A stretch of DNA of 64,000 bases from Phycisphaerales bacterium (GTDB lineage: Bacteria; Planctomycetota; Phycisphaerae; Phycisphaerales; SM1A02), in contig JAQWTL010000020.1 of the NCBI GenBank assembly GCA_029242715.1, positions 62,001-126,000 of the forward strand, read 5' to 3'. The position numbers and the translations under genes are program-made. Of this stretch, positions 22,044 through 31,149 are shown one piece after another. Under the pieces are notes generated by a model, which saw nothing but the letters and a program-made list of their open reading frames with translations, made no database searches and had not been told where the DNA came from. Every line of letters starts with the position of its first letter. Position 1 is the first letter of the stretch.

Positions 22044-24221
22044 ATGGACAACTCACCTATCAACCTGGAACTCGAGCTCAGCGGCCTTCATTGTGCCGGC
22101 TGCGTAGCCGCCGTAACCAAGGCCTTGGAGGGCCTGGATGGGGTCGAAGGGGTCGAAGTCGATCTCCAGCAGGCTCATGCCAGCATTAGGGGGAATCAGC
22201 AACTGGATCCCCAGGCCGCCCTTTCCGCCATCAAGGCCAAGGGGTTTGGTGCCTCTATCCAGCAGACTGCCGACACCCCCATAGAACTCCGCAGCAAACT
22301 GGAACGGCGGCAGCACAATGCTGCCTGGTACTGGCAGTGGCGTGCCGCCACTGGCATGCCCATCTGGATTGCCCTTGAGATCCTTCATTGGACTGTTGGT
22401 GGCGCCGGAGCTGCACCGTGGGTGACATGGATCATGTTCGCCGGATCCACTACCGCAGTGATCCTCGTGGGAAGCGGCTTCTTCCGCTCAGCACTCCGCG
22501 CCCTTCGCGGCGGCAGCACGAACATGGACACGCTTGTCTCAATCGGAGTCCTCACAGCCTGGATCTATTCCGTTGTCCTCATGGTGCTCACTCTGAGTGG
22601 TATCGACCATGGACAGATGCCCTACTTTGCCGAGGCAGTCGCTCTGCTTGGCATCATCAGCCTTGGACACTGGTTGGAAGCAAGAGCTTCTGCGAAAGCC
22701 GGAACGGCCGTTCGCGCCCTGCTGGAACTACAACCCGAGACAGCAGAGCGTTTGGATTCATCTGGCGAATCCATCGAAGTTCCGATTGCAGACATCACTG
22801 TCGGAGATCATCTGGTTGTCCGACCCGGATCACGTGTTGCCGTAGATGGTCGTGTTCTTGAGGGCCAATCAGAACTTGATGAATCCGTTGTCACTGGCGA
22901 ACCCATCCCGGTGGCACGTGGAATCGGAGACCAGGTCACCGCCGGCAGCATGAATACGACTGGCCGACTTGTTCTGGAAGCAACCGTGGACGGCACCGGT
23001 ACTACGGTTGCCCGGATTGCGGATCTCGTGACTCACGCGATGGGCTCAAAAGCCAATATCCAAAGATTGGCAGACAAGGTCAGCAGCATCTTCGTTCCTG
23101 CCGTGCTGATCATCGCCTTGCTGACGATTGTGACCTGGTCACTCTTCTCGATCTTCCGAGGTGATGTCACGATCTTTCAAAGCGGTCTCATTGCCAGCGT
23201 GACCGTCCTGGTCATTTCCTGCCCATGTGCCCTGGGACTCGCGACTCCAATGGCCGTGATGGTCTCAGCCAGTCAGGCAGCACGTAGCGGCATCTTGGTG
23301 AAATCTGCTGTTGCTCTGGAACGCGCCGGTCTGTCCAATCGCGTGATCTTCGACAAGACCGGAACTCTGACACTGGGACGGCCCGTGGTCATGGATGTCA
23401 CGACAACGGCCGATGTGACCCGCGATCAGGTCCTCCAACTTGCTGCCGCCGTCGAGAAACCAAGCGAACATCCCATTGCCAAAGCCATCATCCAGGCAGC
23501 AGACGAAAGCGGGCTGAACATCCCGGATGTCGTTGACTTCAAGGCAACACCGGGCGAAGGAGTCTCCGGCAGGGTCGATGGACAGCGCGTTGATGTTCGC
23601 CGCGATGCCCAGGCATCCTGCCAAGTTCTGGTTGATGACCAGGAGATTGGCACAATCACGGTTGCTGATAAGGCTCGTCCTGATGCCGCTGAGGCCGTCA
23701 AGAGTCTTCATGAAATCAATGTCGCCACGACGATTCTCTCGGGTGATCGACAAGCTACTGCAGAAAACCTGGCGAAGTCAGTGGGCATTGATCCCGGGGA
23801 GGTCCATGCCGAGCAGTCACCAGAAGACAAGCAGCACTGGGTCGAAGCCTGCACAGATCAAACCATCATGGTTGGTGATGGCATCAACGACGCAGCCGCT
23901 CTGGCTGGCGCGGATGTCGGAATCGCCATGGGCACGGGAACCAACATCGCCATCGAAGCCGCCGATGTCATTGTGCCAGGTGACCGACTCACATCGGTGC
24001 CCCTGGTCATACGCATTGCGAGAATGACCCGATCAACGATCCGCCAGAACCTCTTTTTCGCGTTCCTCTACAACGGGACACTCATCCCGATTGCGGCCCT
24101 GGGGCTGCTGGGAGCCTCTGGTCCGATCTGGGCCGCCATTGCCATGGGCCTCAGCGATGTAACCGTTATTGGTAATGCCATCCGCCTTGGCCTCCGCCTG
24201 AAACGGCTGAGAGGGTCCTGA
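22044..24221 (+). CDS. copA: Copper-translocating P-type ATPase
   Basis: P1B-type ATPase exporting Cu(I) from the cytoplasm. Domains in order: one HMA domain with the metal-binding LHCAGC near residue 20, membrane helices from about residue 95, actuator motif VVTGEPIPV, the intramembrane copper motif CPCALGLATP, phosphorylation site DKTGTLTLG, the nucleotide-binding EKPSEHPIAKA, and GDGINDAAAL. About 725 residues, normal for a one-HMA CopA. The start is ATG 22044; an in-frame GTG at 22029 would add five residues. It is upstream of a six-gene run that includes a second HMA protein and a di-haem enzyme. Confidence 0.96.
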   Translation: MDNSPINLELELSGLHCAGCVAAVTKALEGLDGVEGVEVDLQQAHASIRGNQQLDPQAALSAIKAKGFGASIQQTADTPIELRSKLERRQHNAAWYWQWRAATGMPIWIALEILHWTVGGAGAAPWVTWIMFAGSTTAVILVGSGFFRSALRALRGGSTNMDTLVSIGVLTAWIYSVVLMVLTLSGIDHGQMPYFAEAVALLGIISLGHWLEARASAKAGTAVRALLELQPETAERLDSSGESIEVPIADITVGDHLVVRPGSRVAVDGRVLEGQSELDESVVTGEPIPVARGIGDQVTAGSMNTTGRLVLEATVDGTGTTVARIADLVTHAMGSKANIQRLADKVSSIFVPAVLIIALLTIVTWSLFSIFRGDVTIFQSGLIASVTVLVISCPCALGLATPMAVMVSASQAARSGILVKSAVALERAGLSNRVIFDKTGTLTLGRPVVMDVTTTADVTRDQVLQLAAAVEKPSEHPIAKAIIQAADESGLNIPDVVDFKATPGEGVSGRVDGQRVDVRRDAQASCQVLVDDQEIGTITVADKARPDAAEAVKSLHEINVATTILSGDRQATAENLAKSVGIDPGEVHAEQSPEDKQHWVEACTDQTIMVGDGINDAAALAGADVGIAMGTGTNIAIEAADVIVPGDRLTSVPLVIRIARMTRSTIRQNLFFAFLYNGTLIPIAALGLLGASGPIWAAIAMGLSDVTVIGNAIRLGLRLKRLRGS

Positions 24222-24346
24222 GCCCCCTCTCGAGCCGCCATGGTGTTTCCTTGGACTCATGGGGATGGAATGCAGGTTCTGTTCCGTACTGCTTGATACA
24301 TGCACCAATCAGGGGCATCCTGTCTACAGGACCTACAGGAGCATTG

Positions 24347-25855
24347 ATGATGGCCTCAGGACTTAGCCGCCTGAATTCGAAAGACTTCGACTACTGGGCT
24401 GCCCAGCACCTGCTCCAGAGAGCAGGCTTCGGCGGAACCCCTGCTCAGGTACTGGCCTTGAAAAACATGGGCCTGGAAGATGCCGTTGATTCGCTGATCG
24501 AATTCGAGGACGTGGATGAAACCGGAATCACCTCGGATGTCGATGGTCGTTTCGATCAGAACATCATGAAACCACTGTCACGTGATGAACGCCTGAGGCG
24601 AACCCAGGCACGCCGATCCGGCAATGAAGATGTTCTTGAACAGTTCCGCAATGAACGCCAGATGCGGCAACGATCTGATCGTCGGCAACTAGCTGAACTC
24701 CAAGCATGGTGGATGGGCAGGATGATTGAATCCAATCGCCCGTTCCAGGAAAAGATGACATTGTTCCTGCATGGCCACTTTGCCACCGGGTACCGCCCGG
24801 TTGAAGACAGCTATCACATGTTCATGCAGAACGAGTTGTTCCGAAGGAATGCCGCGGGCAATTTCAAGAATGATCTTGCACGAAACATCATCCGGGACCC
24901 CGCGATGATCAAATACCTCAACAACAACCAGAATTCCCAGAAGGCACCGAATGAGAACCTGGCCCGAGAGCTGATGGAACTCTTCACTCTTGGAGAAGGC
25001 CGCGGCTATACCGAGGCCGACATCAAACAGGGCGCCAGGGCATTGACCGGCTACACCTTTCGTGATGACAGTTTCCAGTTCAATCGTGATGCTCACGATG
25101 ATGACATCAAGGTCATATTCGGCAAACGCGGCCGCTGGAACGGGGACGATTTCATCGACCTCATCTTCATGCGACCATCCGCCAGTCAATTCGTCTGCGA
25201 AAAACTCTATCGCTATTTCGTGAACGATACGCCCGACATCGTCGATGGCGAAGGCAAATCGACCATCCGCCAAATGGCACGAGTTCTGGAATCAAACAAC
25301 TGGGAACTCAAGCCGCTTCTCAAGAAGCTTTTCATGTCCAAGGCATTCTACGCACCGGCCAACCGCGCAAGCATCATCAAGAGTCCGGTTCAACTCATCG
25401 TTCAGGCCGTGCGTTCGCTTCGAACACCTTCCCGCAACATGGCTCGGCTTGTACAGGCCAGCAGTCTCATGGGACAAGGACTGTTCACCCCTCCATCCGT
25501 CAAGGGATGGGATGGCGGCCGCAAATGGATCAACACTTCGACACTGTTCACCAGGCAGAACACACTTGTCTTTCTTCTGACGGGACGGGAGCCGGGATCC
25601 CAACCATGGTCCACAGGAGATGGCGGCTTCGACGCCCGGCACCTGGTTGATCACCTGCGAGATGTTCCTGGACGAGACCGTGATCAGGATGCAGTCACCT
25701 ATCTGTCCAGGTTCACCATCGGATCCGTTCCAGAACAGGAACGAATGAACCAGTGGGTTGAATACGTACGCGAGCGAGGAGGAGCCGACGACAACACGAC
25801 AATCGTCCGCCTCCTGGCGCTCATGACCGCTGCACCCGAGTACCAGCTCTGCTGA
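24347..25855 (+). CDS. DUF1800 family protein
   Basis: About 502 residues. Begins with the family opening (AAQHLLQRAGFGGTPAQV) and contains MTLFLHGHFATGYRPV, NENLARELMELFTLGEG and QGARALTGYTF, all typical of DUF1800. The family is abundant in Planctomycetota and is almost always next to a DUF1501 gene, as here. The pair's function is unknown. The ATG at 24347 has AGGAG five bases upstream, so upstream in-frame codons are rejected. No clear signal peptide. The DUF1501 start is 16 bases downstream. Confidence 0.93.
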   Translation: MMASGLSRLNSKDFDYWAAQHLLQRAGFGGTPAQVLALKNMGLEDAVDSLIEFEDVDETGITSDVDGRFDQNIMKPLSRDERLRRTQARRSGNEDVLEQFRNERQMRQRSDRRQLAELQAWWMGRMIESNRPFQEKMTLFLHGHFATGYRPVEDSYHMFMQNELFRRNAAGNFKNDLARNIIRDPAMIKYLNNNQNSQKAPNENLARELMELFTLGEGRGYTEADIKQGARALTGYTFRDDSFQFNRDAHDDDIKVIFGKRGRWNGDDFIDLIFMRPSASQFVCEKLYRYFVNDTPDIVDGEGKSTIRQMARVLESNNWELKPLLKKLFMSKAFYAPANRASIIKSPVQLIVQAVRSLRTPSRNMARLVQASSLMGQGLFTPPSVKGWDGGRKWINTSTLFTRQNTLVFLLTGREPGSQPWSTGDGGFDARHLVDHLRDVPGRDRDQDAVTYLSRFTIGSVPEQERMNQWVEYVRERGGADDNTTIVRLLALMTAAPEYQLC

Positions 25856-25871
25856 GACATTGGAGTACACC

Positions 25872-27164
25872 ATGTCCGATCGCAACGAACATCCCTGGAG
25901 CCGACGCCTGTTCATTCAACAAGGTGTCACTCTGGCCTCGCTAGCAGCAACAACCCCGCTGTTCATCCAGCAGACCGCCAAAGGTGTCATGTTGCCTCTG
26001 GGATCCGCATTGAGTTCGATACCTGGAGTTCCCCAGGACAAAATCCTCGTGATCGTGCAACTTGGCGGTGGCAATGACGGCCTCAACACCGTCATTCCCT
26101 ACGGCAGTGACGACTATTACCGCGCTCGACCGAACATCGCCATTCAGCAGCCTGGTCGCGGCAATGATGCCGCCCTGCAACTTTCCCAGGCCAATGGCAT
26201 CGGGCTTCACCCCTCGATGGTCGGGCTGAAGTCACTCATGGATGACGGCGTTGCTTCCATTGTGCAGGGCGTGGGATATCCCAATCCGAACCGATCACAC
26301 TTCTCATCCATGGATATCTGGCACACCGGCAACCCGGAAGGACGCAGAGGCAGTGGATGGGTCGGTCGTTACTTTGATAATGCATGCAAGGGCGCACCAA
26401 ATCCCGAGATTGGCATCTGCGTTGGAAACAGTGCCCCGCTGGCGATGCAGGGCGACACGGTCATGCCCGTGAGTTTCGAGAAAGCCGAGCTCTACCGATG
26501 GATGGGTGAAGATCTCGATAATGGACTGTCCCGTCCCTACCAAGGCGTCGCGGGAGATGGTTCCGATTCAGACAGCGCAGATCAACTGGCCTTCCTCAAG
26601 CGAACAACGATGGATGCCCAGGTGTCCTCCAAGAAAGTGCGCAAAGCAGTCGCCCAGCAACCACTGGTCGCCTATCCAGGCGGCAATCTGTCGGATCAAC
26701 TGAGAATGATCGCCGCCATGATCCGATCAGAAATGCCAACACGCGTCTATTACGCCAGCATTGGTGGCTTCGATACACATGCCAATCAGGCTGGCCAGCA
26801 TTCCAGACTCTTGCGGCAGGTAGGTGATTCGCTCAAAGCGTTCTATGGAGACATCAAGGCCCAGGGCAACAGCGGACGAGTCCTCACGATGGCGTTCTCC
26901 GAGTTTGGCCGCCGTGTTCCCCAGAACGCTTCTGGCGGAACGGATCATGGAACTGCTGCACCGATGTATTTCATTGGCGACATGATGAAGCCCGGCGTCC
27001 ATGGCACACACCCATCCCTGAAGAACCTTGATAATGGCGATCTCAAGTTCACCGTTGATTTCCGCTCTTGCTACGCAGGCGTTCTGAATGACTGGATGGG
27101 TGCGGATGCCAACGCGGTTCTGGGACGCAAATGGAAATCCGCCCCGATCATCAAGAACGCATGA
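25872..27164 (+). CDS. DUF1501 family protein with Tat-like signal
   Basis: About 430 residues in the alkaline-phosphatase-like/sulfatase-like superfamily DUF1501. An N-terminal twin-Arg-like SRRLFIQQG precedes a hydrophobic stretch, suggesting export in folded form. Conserved features: ILVIVQLGGGNDGLNTVIPY, NRSHFSSMDIWHTG, GGFDTHANQAGQH, and the late FSEFGRRVPQN...GTDHGTAAPMY, which place metal-type residues. The ATG at 25872 follows GGAG; a TTG at 25860 lies within the ribosome site. The stop overlaps the HMA gene start (ATGA). It works with DUF1800 in an unknown process. Confidence 0.93.
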   Translation: MSDRNEHPWSRRLFIQQGVTLASLAATTPLFIQQTAKGVMLPLGSALSSIPGVPQDKILVIVQLGGGNDGLNTVIPYGSDDYYRARPNIAIQQPGRGNDAALQLSQANGIGLHPSMVGLKSLMDDGVASIVQGVGYPNPNRSHFSSMDIWHTGNPEGRRGSGWVGRYFDNACKGAPNPEIGICVGNSAPLAMQGDTVMPVSFEKAELYRWMGEDLDNGLSRPYQGVAGDGSDSDSADQLAFLKRTTMDAQVSSKKVRKAVAQQPLVAYPGGNLSDQLRMIAAMIRSEMPTRVYYASIGGFDTHANQAGQHSRLLRQVGDSLKAFYGDIKAQGNSGRVLTMAFSEFGRRVPQNASGGTDHGTAAPMYFIGDMMKPGVHGTHPSLKNLDNGDLKFTVDFRSCYAGVLNDWMGADANAVLGRKWKSAPIIKNA

Positions 27165-27457
27165 GACTGCTATCAGCCATCCTGCTGGTCAGCAGCGTGA
27201 TCCTGGTCGCGTGCAAACCCGCCGACACCCAGGCTGAACCCATATCGTCAACGCTCTGGATCCAGGGAATGCACTGCGAAGACTGTGCGTCAAGTATCCA
27301 CCAATCCGTCATCGTGATTGATGGTGTCGAGACCTGCGAGGTCTCCTTTGAGAGCGGCCAGGCCACCATTACCGCTGACGACCCCGCAACCATCGGGAAT
27401 GCAGCCAAACGAATCCGCCTGATGGGCTTCACCGTTGATGAGACGCCCGACTCCTGA
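27161..27457 (+). CDS. Lipoprotein with a heavy-metal-associated (HMA) domain
   Basis: About 98 residues. The signal peptide ends in the lipobox LVAC, then one HMA fold with IQGMHCEDCASSI (MxCxxC copper site) and the matching C-terminal GFTVDE strand. HMA proteins of this type normally act in the cytoplasm (CopZ) or as N-domains of CopA. A lipid-anchored extracytoplasmic form is unusual and would pick up Cu(I) in the periplasm. Overlap with the DUF1501 stop implies translational coupling. Confidence 0.88.
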   Translation: MRLLSAILLVSSVILVACKPADTQAEPISSTLWIQGMHCEDCASSIHQSVIVIDGVETCEVSFESGQATITADDPATIGNAAKRIRLMGFTVDETPDS

Positions 27458-27505
27458 GCAAACAGCCCGCACAATTCCAGTCACGGCCTACACTGTGCCA
27501 GTTCC

Positions 27506-29332
27506 ATGCTCTTCGTATCACTCATCATGCTGTTGGCCTGCAGCCAGCCCGGCCCCACCTCGCAGGATGAAAGTCATCCTGCCGCCTGGGATCTGACTGT
27601 AGAAGACATGGCTGCCCCCAGCGCCGTCGCCATGCTTCCGGATGGACGGGTCCTCGTGACCGAACCACATGCCCATCGGATCGCTGTCATCAACAGCAAT
27701 GGAAGCCGTCAGCACAACTGGGGAGAACACGGGATCAACCGAGACCAGTTGCATCGGCCTGCCGGTATCGATACCGATGGACATGGCACCATCATCGTGG
27801 CGGATGCGGGGAATCACAGGATCAAGTTCCTGGACGAAAACGGTCGGACACAAGGTGTCATTGTGGACTGGGACGACATCCCCTTCCGAAATCCGCAGGA
27901 TGTCGCGATCTCGCAGAACTGGATCGCGGTCGCTGACACGGGCAATGACCGTGTGTGTGTCAGAAGCCGGAGCGAAGTCAAGGGCTGGTGCGTCGATCTT
28001 TCTGTCTCACTGAGATCTCCCCAGGGGATTGATGTCGATGATGATGGCGCAGTTTGCATCGCTGATACCGGCAACCATCGCATCCTCATCTTCAATCCCG
28101 ATGGTTCACTTCGAACCGAGTACGGAGACTGGGGACGCTTTCCTGGAATGTTCGCCGAACCAACCGGCATCGAATTCCACGGTGAACTCGTCTATGTCGC
28201 CGATCGACTCAATCACCGTATCCAGGTCCTGACCCGGGATGGCGAACCGGTGACCTGGTGGGGCATGCATGCTGTCGTTCCAAGACAGGGCGAAGGCCAC
28301 ATCCACTACCCCTCCGACATCACCGTCTCAGCAGACGGACAACGAGCCGTCGTGAGCGAACCCTTTGAACGACGAGTCCAGTTCTTCAAGCCAGGCCCCC
28401 CCTCCAGGCCTGAGCCCTCCAAGACTCGTGCACCCAGAGGATTGCAATCGCACTTTGGACATCAGGTTGAAACCGGTGGACGAGGTCTGGTGACATGGGA
28501 ACCCGAGGTCCGCAGCCTTGCGGTCTTCGTCACTGACCGCGAGATTCCGATTCATGTCACGACCTTCGGCACACCCGGAACAGGGCCCGGCCGAATCGGC
28601 GACATCGCGGATCTCAGTTGGAATCAAACCACCGGTGCCTTGAGTGTCATTGACCGTGGCAATGACACCATCCAACGATGGCGCATCACACTGCCGCCGC
28701 TTGAAGCCCTGCGATACGACCCGGATGCAGCAGTGCTGCTGGACTCCAGTCCGATGCCGCATGTTCAACTGAACCGTCTTCTCAAACCGGCTTCCGCCGT
28801 GCAGGATGATTCCGGAACGCTTCTTGTCATTGATGACTCCCTGGACCTCGTCGTCACACTGAAGGACAAGGACATCCAGACATGGAACCTGGAACTGGAT
28901 CCTGTCGCAATCGGAACCGATGGAAAAACCATCGCCATCGCTGATGGACGAACTGGACGCATCCACCTCTATGACCAAGATCACCAACCCGCCAACATCA
29001 TCGGACCAGCTCCTGGACTGGAACATCCCTGGCCCGGAGGTGTCGCCATCCTGGATGATGGCAGCGTCGTAGTAAGTGATACAGCCGCAGACCGAATCGA
29101 TCACTTTTCTGCCAATGGCGAACACCTTCACACCTTTTCAAGCTCCGGTGGCGAACATGGCCAGACGTGGATGCCTGGCGAAATCGCCCAGGACGCCTCC
29201 GGACGAATCATCGTCCTGGACCATGGCAACCATCGCATGCTGGGCTTCGAACCCGGTAATGACTGGGTACTGACCTTTGGACTGGGCAGAGCAATGACCC
29301 CGGAACGACTGCAACGGAGTTCGAAACCATGA
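27506..29332 (+). CDS. NHL-repeat beta-propeller lipoprotein
   Basis: 608 residues. A very short signal ending in the lipobox MLLAC, followed by repeated NHL units with the pattern DxxGxxxVADxxNHRI: for example IIVADAGNHRIKFL, VCIADTGNHRILIF, VYVADRLNHRIQVL and SVVVSDTAADRIDHF. This predicts one six-bladed propeller plus a second, more degenerate one after about residue 300. Such propellers serve as binding platforms or as enzymes. An N-terminal Arg/Lys is missing from the signal, so export is likely but not certain; no alternative start exists before the in-frame upstream stop. It overlaps the next gene by ATGA. Confidence 0.85.
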   Translation: MLFVSLIMLLACSQPGPTSQDESHPAAWDLTVEDMAAPSAVAMLPDGRVLVTEPHAHRIAVINSNGSRQHNWGEHGINRDQLHRPAGIDTDGHGTIIVADAGNHRIKFLDENGRTQGVIVDWDDIPFRNPQDVAISQNWIAVADTGNDRVCVRSRSEVKGWCVDLSVSLRSPQGIDVDDDGAVCIADTGNHRILIFNPDGSLRTEYGDWGRFPGMFAEPTGIEFHGELVYVADRLNHRIQVLTRDGEPVTWWGMHAVVPRQGEGHIHYPSDITVSADGQRAVVSEPFERRVQFFKPGPPSRPEPSKTRAPRGLQSHFGHQVETGGRGLVTWEPEVRSLAVFVTDREIPIHVTTFGTPGTGPGRIGDIADLSWNQTTGALSVIDRGNDTIQRWRITLPPLEALRYDPDAAVLLDSSPMPHVQLNRLLKPASAVQDDSGTLLVIDDSLDLVVTLKDKDIQTWNLELDPVAIGTDGKTIAIADGRTGRIHLYDQDHQPANIIGPAPGLEHPWPGGVAILDDGSVVVSDTAADRIDHFSANGEHLHTFSSSGGEHGQTWMPGEIAQDASGRIIVLDHGNHRMLGFEPGNDWVLTFGLGRAMTPERLQRSSKP

Positions 29333-29763
29333 CTCGTTCAATCCTGATGGCAACATTGTTTGCCTGCGCCCTTCTGCACACTGCCTGTCGAAATCCCGGC
29401 ATGCCCACTCTGGTCGCTTCCCCATCAGCCAATACGGTTGCATCCAACGACGGGCAATACACCTTCTACTGGGTGCCAAAGCCCAATCCGATTCCACTGA
29501 ATCGTTTCTTCTCAATGGATGTCGAGGTCCTGGACCTGTACGGAAACCCCGTCACCCCGGAATCCGCATCACTCACCGTTGACGCCGGCATGCCTCAGCA
29601 TGGTCATGGGATGAATCACGTGCCACGAATCAAAGCCCAACCCGATGGAACCTGGATGGCAGAAGGTTTTCTGATGCACATGCCAGGTGATTGGCAACTC
29701 TACTTCGACCTTGAGGTGGAGGGGGTCTCCCATCGTGGGCAGACACCACTGGTGGTCGATTGA
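29329..29763 (+). CDS. YtkA/FixH-like small lipoprotein, His/Met-rich
   Basis: 144 residues. The signal peptide ends in HTAC, a weak lipobox. The mature domain has an immunoglobulin-like YtkA pattern: MDVEVLDLYGNPVTPES, then DAGMPQHGHGMNHVPRI, then the conserved LMHMPGDWQLYFDLEV. The Met/His clusters (MPQHGHGMNH, MHM) are typical copper ligands of CopC/YtkA-like periplasmic proteins. It overlaps both neighbours (ATGA upstream, TGATG downstream) and sits immediately before a MauG-type di-haem enzyme, which makes it a candidate partner or substrate. That link is inference. Confidence 0.8.
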   Translation: MTRSILMATLFACALLHTACRNPGMPTLVASPSANTVASNDGQYTFYWVPKPNPIPLNRFFSMDVEVLDLYGNPVTPESASLTVDAGMPQHGHGMNHVPRIKAQPDGTWMAEGFLMHMPGDWQLYFDLEVEGVSHRGQTPLVVD

Positions 29764-31022
29764 TGATCCTCTTGCTGGTGCTGATCCTGGCAGGCTCCCC
29801 GACGTCGCTCACTGAACAACAGCAACGACGGATCGCAGGCCTGCAGATGTCCTCTGCGATCCCCGGCGATCCCACCAACAGAATCTGGGACAACGAACAG
29901 GCCGCTGTTCTCGGGCAGAGAGTCTTCTTTGATCCAGGCTTCTCCCGCAACGGTGAAGTCTCATGCGCCACCTGCCATGATCCGGCTCTTGGTTTCGCCG
30001 ACGGTAAACCTCTGCCCATGGGGCTCGCCCAAGGTGAACGGCATGCACCGTCTCTTCTCAATGTTGCAGGGCACCGGTGGTTCTTCTGGGATGGTCGTGC
30101 AGACACGCTCTGGGCACAGGCCCTTCATCCCTTTGAACGTGAGGAGGAATTCGGTTCCTCCAGACTCGAAGTACTCCACCGAATCCATTCTGATCCATTG
30201 CTTCGAAGCCAATACGAACAGGTCTTCGGATCCATGCCGCAGTTGGATGACATCAACCGTTTTCCACCAAGGGCACGGCCTGGCAGAAATACCCAGGCAA
30301 CGGAAGTTGTTGCATGGAATGCCATGGCCGAGGAAGACCAGGAAGCCGTCAACATTGCATTCGCGAACCTGGGCAAGGCAATTGCTGCCTATGAACATCA
30401 ACTCATCACCCCGCCCAGTGACTTCGATCGGTTCGTGGACGCAATGCTCGCAGGAAATCAGAAGGGGATGACCGTGCTTTCCCCCGCCGCTCAAAGAGGC
30501 ATGTTGCTGTTCGTTGGAGAGGCCGGCTGCCGGCAATGCCACAATGGTCCGCTGCTGAGCGATCTTGAATTTCACAACACTGGCATTCCAAATGCAGACG
30601 GATCGATGCCAAGCGACCCGGGGCGATGGAAAGGGATCCAACTGCTTGGCGAAAACCCGTTCCGGGCAAATGGGGCCTACTCCGATGCGCCCGAGAGCCG
30701 GCGAGGGCAATCCACCGCATCACTGGCACGCAATTCAGAACACTGGGGCGCCTTCAGAACCCCCTCCCTGCGGAACCTCAACCAGACCGCCCCGTACATG
30801 CATCAGGGGCAGTTTTCGACCCTTGGAGAAGTCCTAGACTTCTACAACACCCTTGAGGGCATGGTGGTCATGGACCATCATCAGGAAACCGTCTTGGCCC
30901 CTCTGGGCCTCACATCAGGGCAACTGGCTGATCTTGAAGCATTCCTTCTGAGCCTCTCCAGCCCACCTCCAAATGCCTCTCTGATGGCCCCACTACCCCT
31001 TGAAGACCCCCATTCACCCTGA
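29763..31022 (+). CDS. Di-haem cytochrome c peroxidase/MauG-family protein
   Basis: About 419 residues, exported. Two c-type haem sites are visible: SCATCH near residue 60 and CRQCH near residue 258. Between them are family landmarks LNVAGHRWFFWDGRADTLW, FGSSRLEV and the central GKAIAAYEHQLITPPSDFDR, and after them FRTPSLRNLNQTAPYMHQGQFSTL. CcpA enzymes reduce peroxide; MauG/MbnH enzymes use a high-valent haem pair to oxidise side chains of partner proteins. Which applies cannot be read from this alone. The start ATG overlaps the YtkA-like stop by one base, and it ends the operon. Confidence 0.92.
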   Translation: MILLLVLILAGSPTSLTEQQQRRIAGLQMSSAIPGDPTNRIWDNEQAAVLGQRVFFDPGFSRNGEVSCATCHDPALGFADGKPLPMGLAQGERHAPSLLNVAGHRWFFWDGRADTLWAQALHPFEREEEFGSSRLEVLHRIHSDPLLRSQYEQVFGSMPQLDDINRFPPRARPGRNTQATEVVAWNAMAEEDQEAVNIAFANLGKAIAAYEHQLITPPSDFDRFVDAMLAGNQKGMTVLSPAAQRGMLLFVGEAGCRQCHNGPLLSDLEFHNTGIPNADGSMPSDPGRWKGIQLLGENPFRANGAYSDAPESRRGQSTASLARNSEHWGAFRTPSLRNLNQTAPYMHQGQFSTLGEVLDFYNTLEGMVVMDHHQETVLAPLGLTSGQLADLEAFLLSLSSPPPNASLMAPLPLEDPHSP

Positions 31023-31149
31023 ATTTTGCAAACTCGGACCTCATACGTCTGACTTTGCAGGATCGCCTTCGCCTTGAATCACGTATCGACTAGAGTGTTT
31101 ACAGGGGTAAGTCAGGGCAATTGCTGCCCCAAGAGAGAGGAGCTCACGC

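Noticed and set aside
28328-29131. 267-residue open frame antisense to the NHL gene
   Set aside because: The NHL repeats on plus fix the real frame; the antisense one has no recognised domain.
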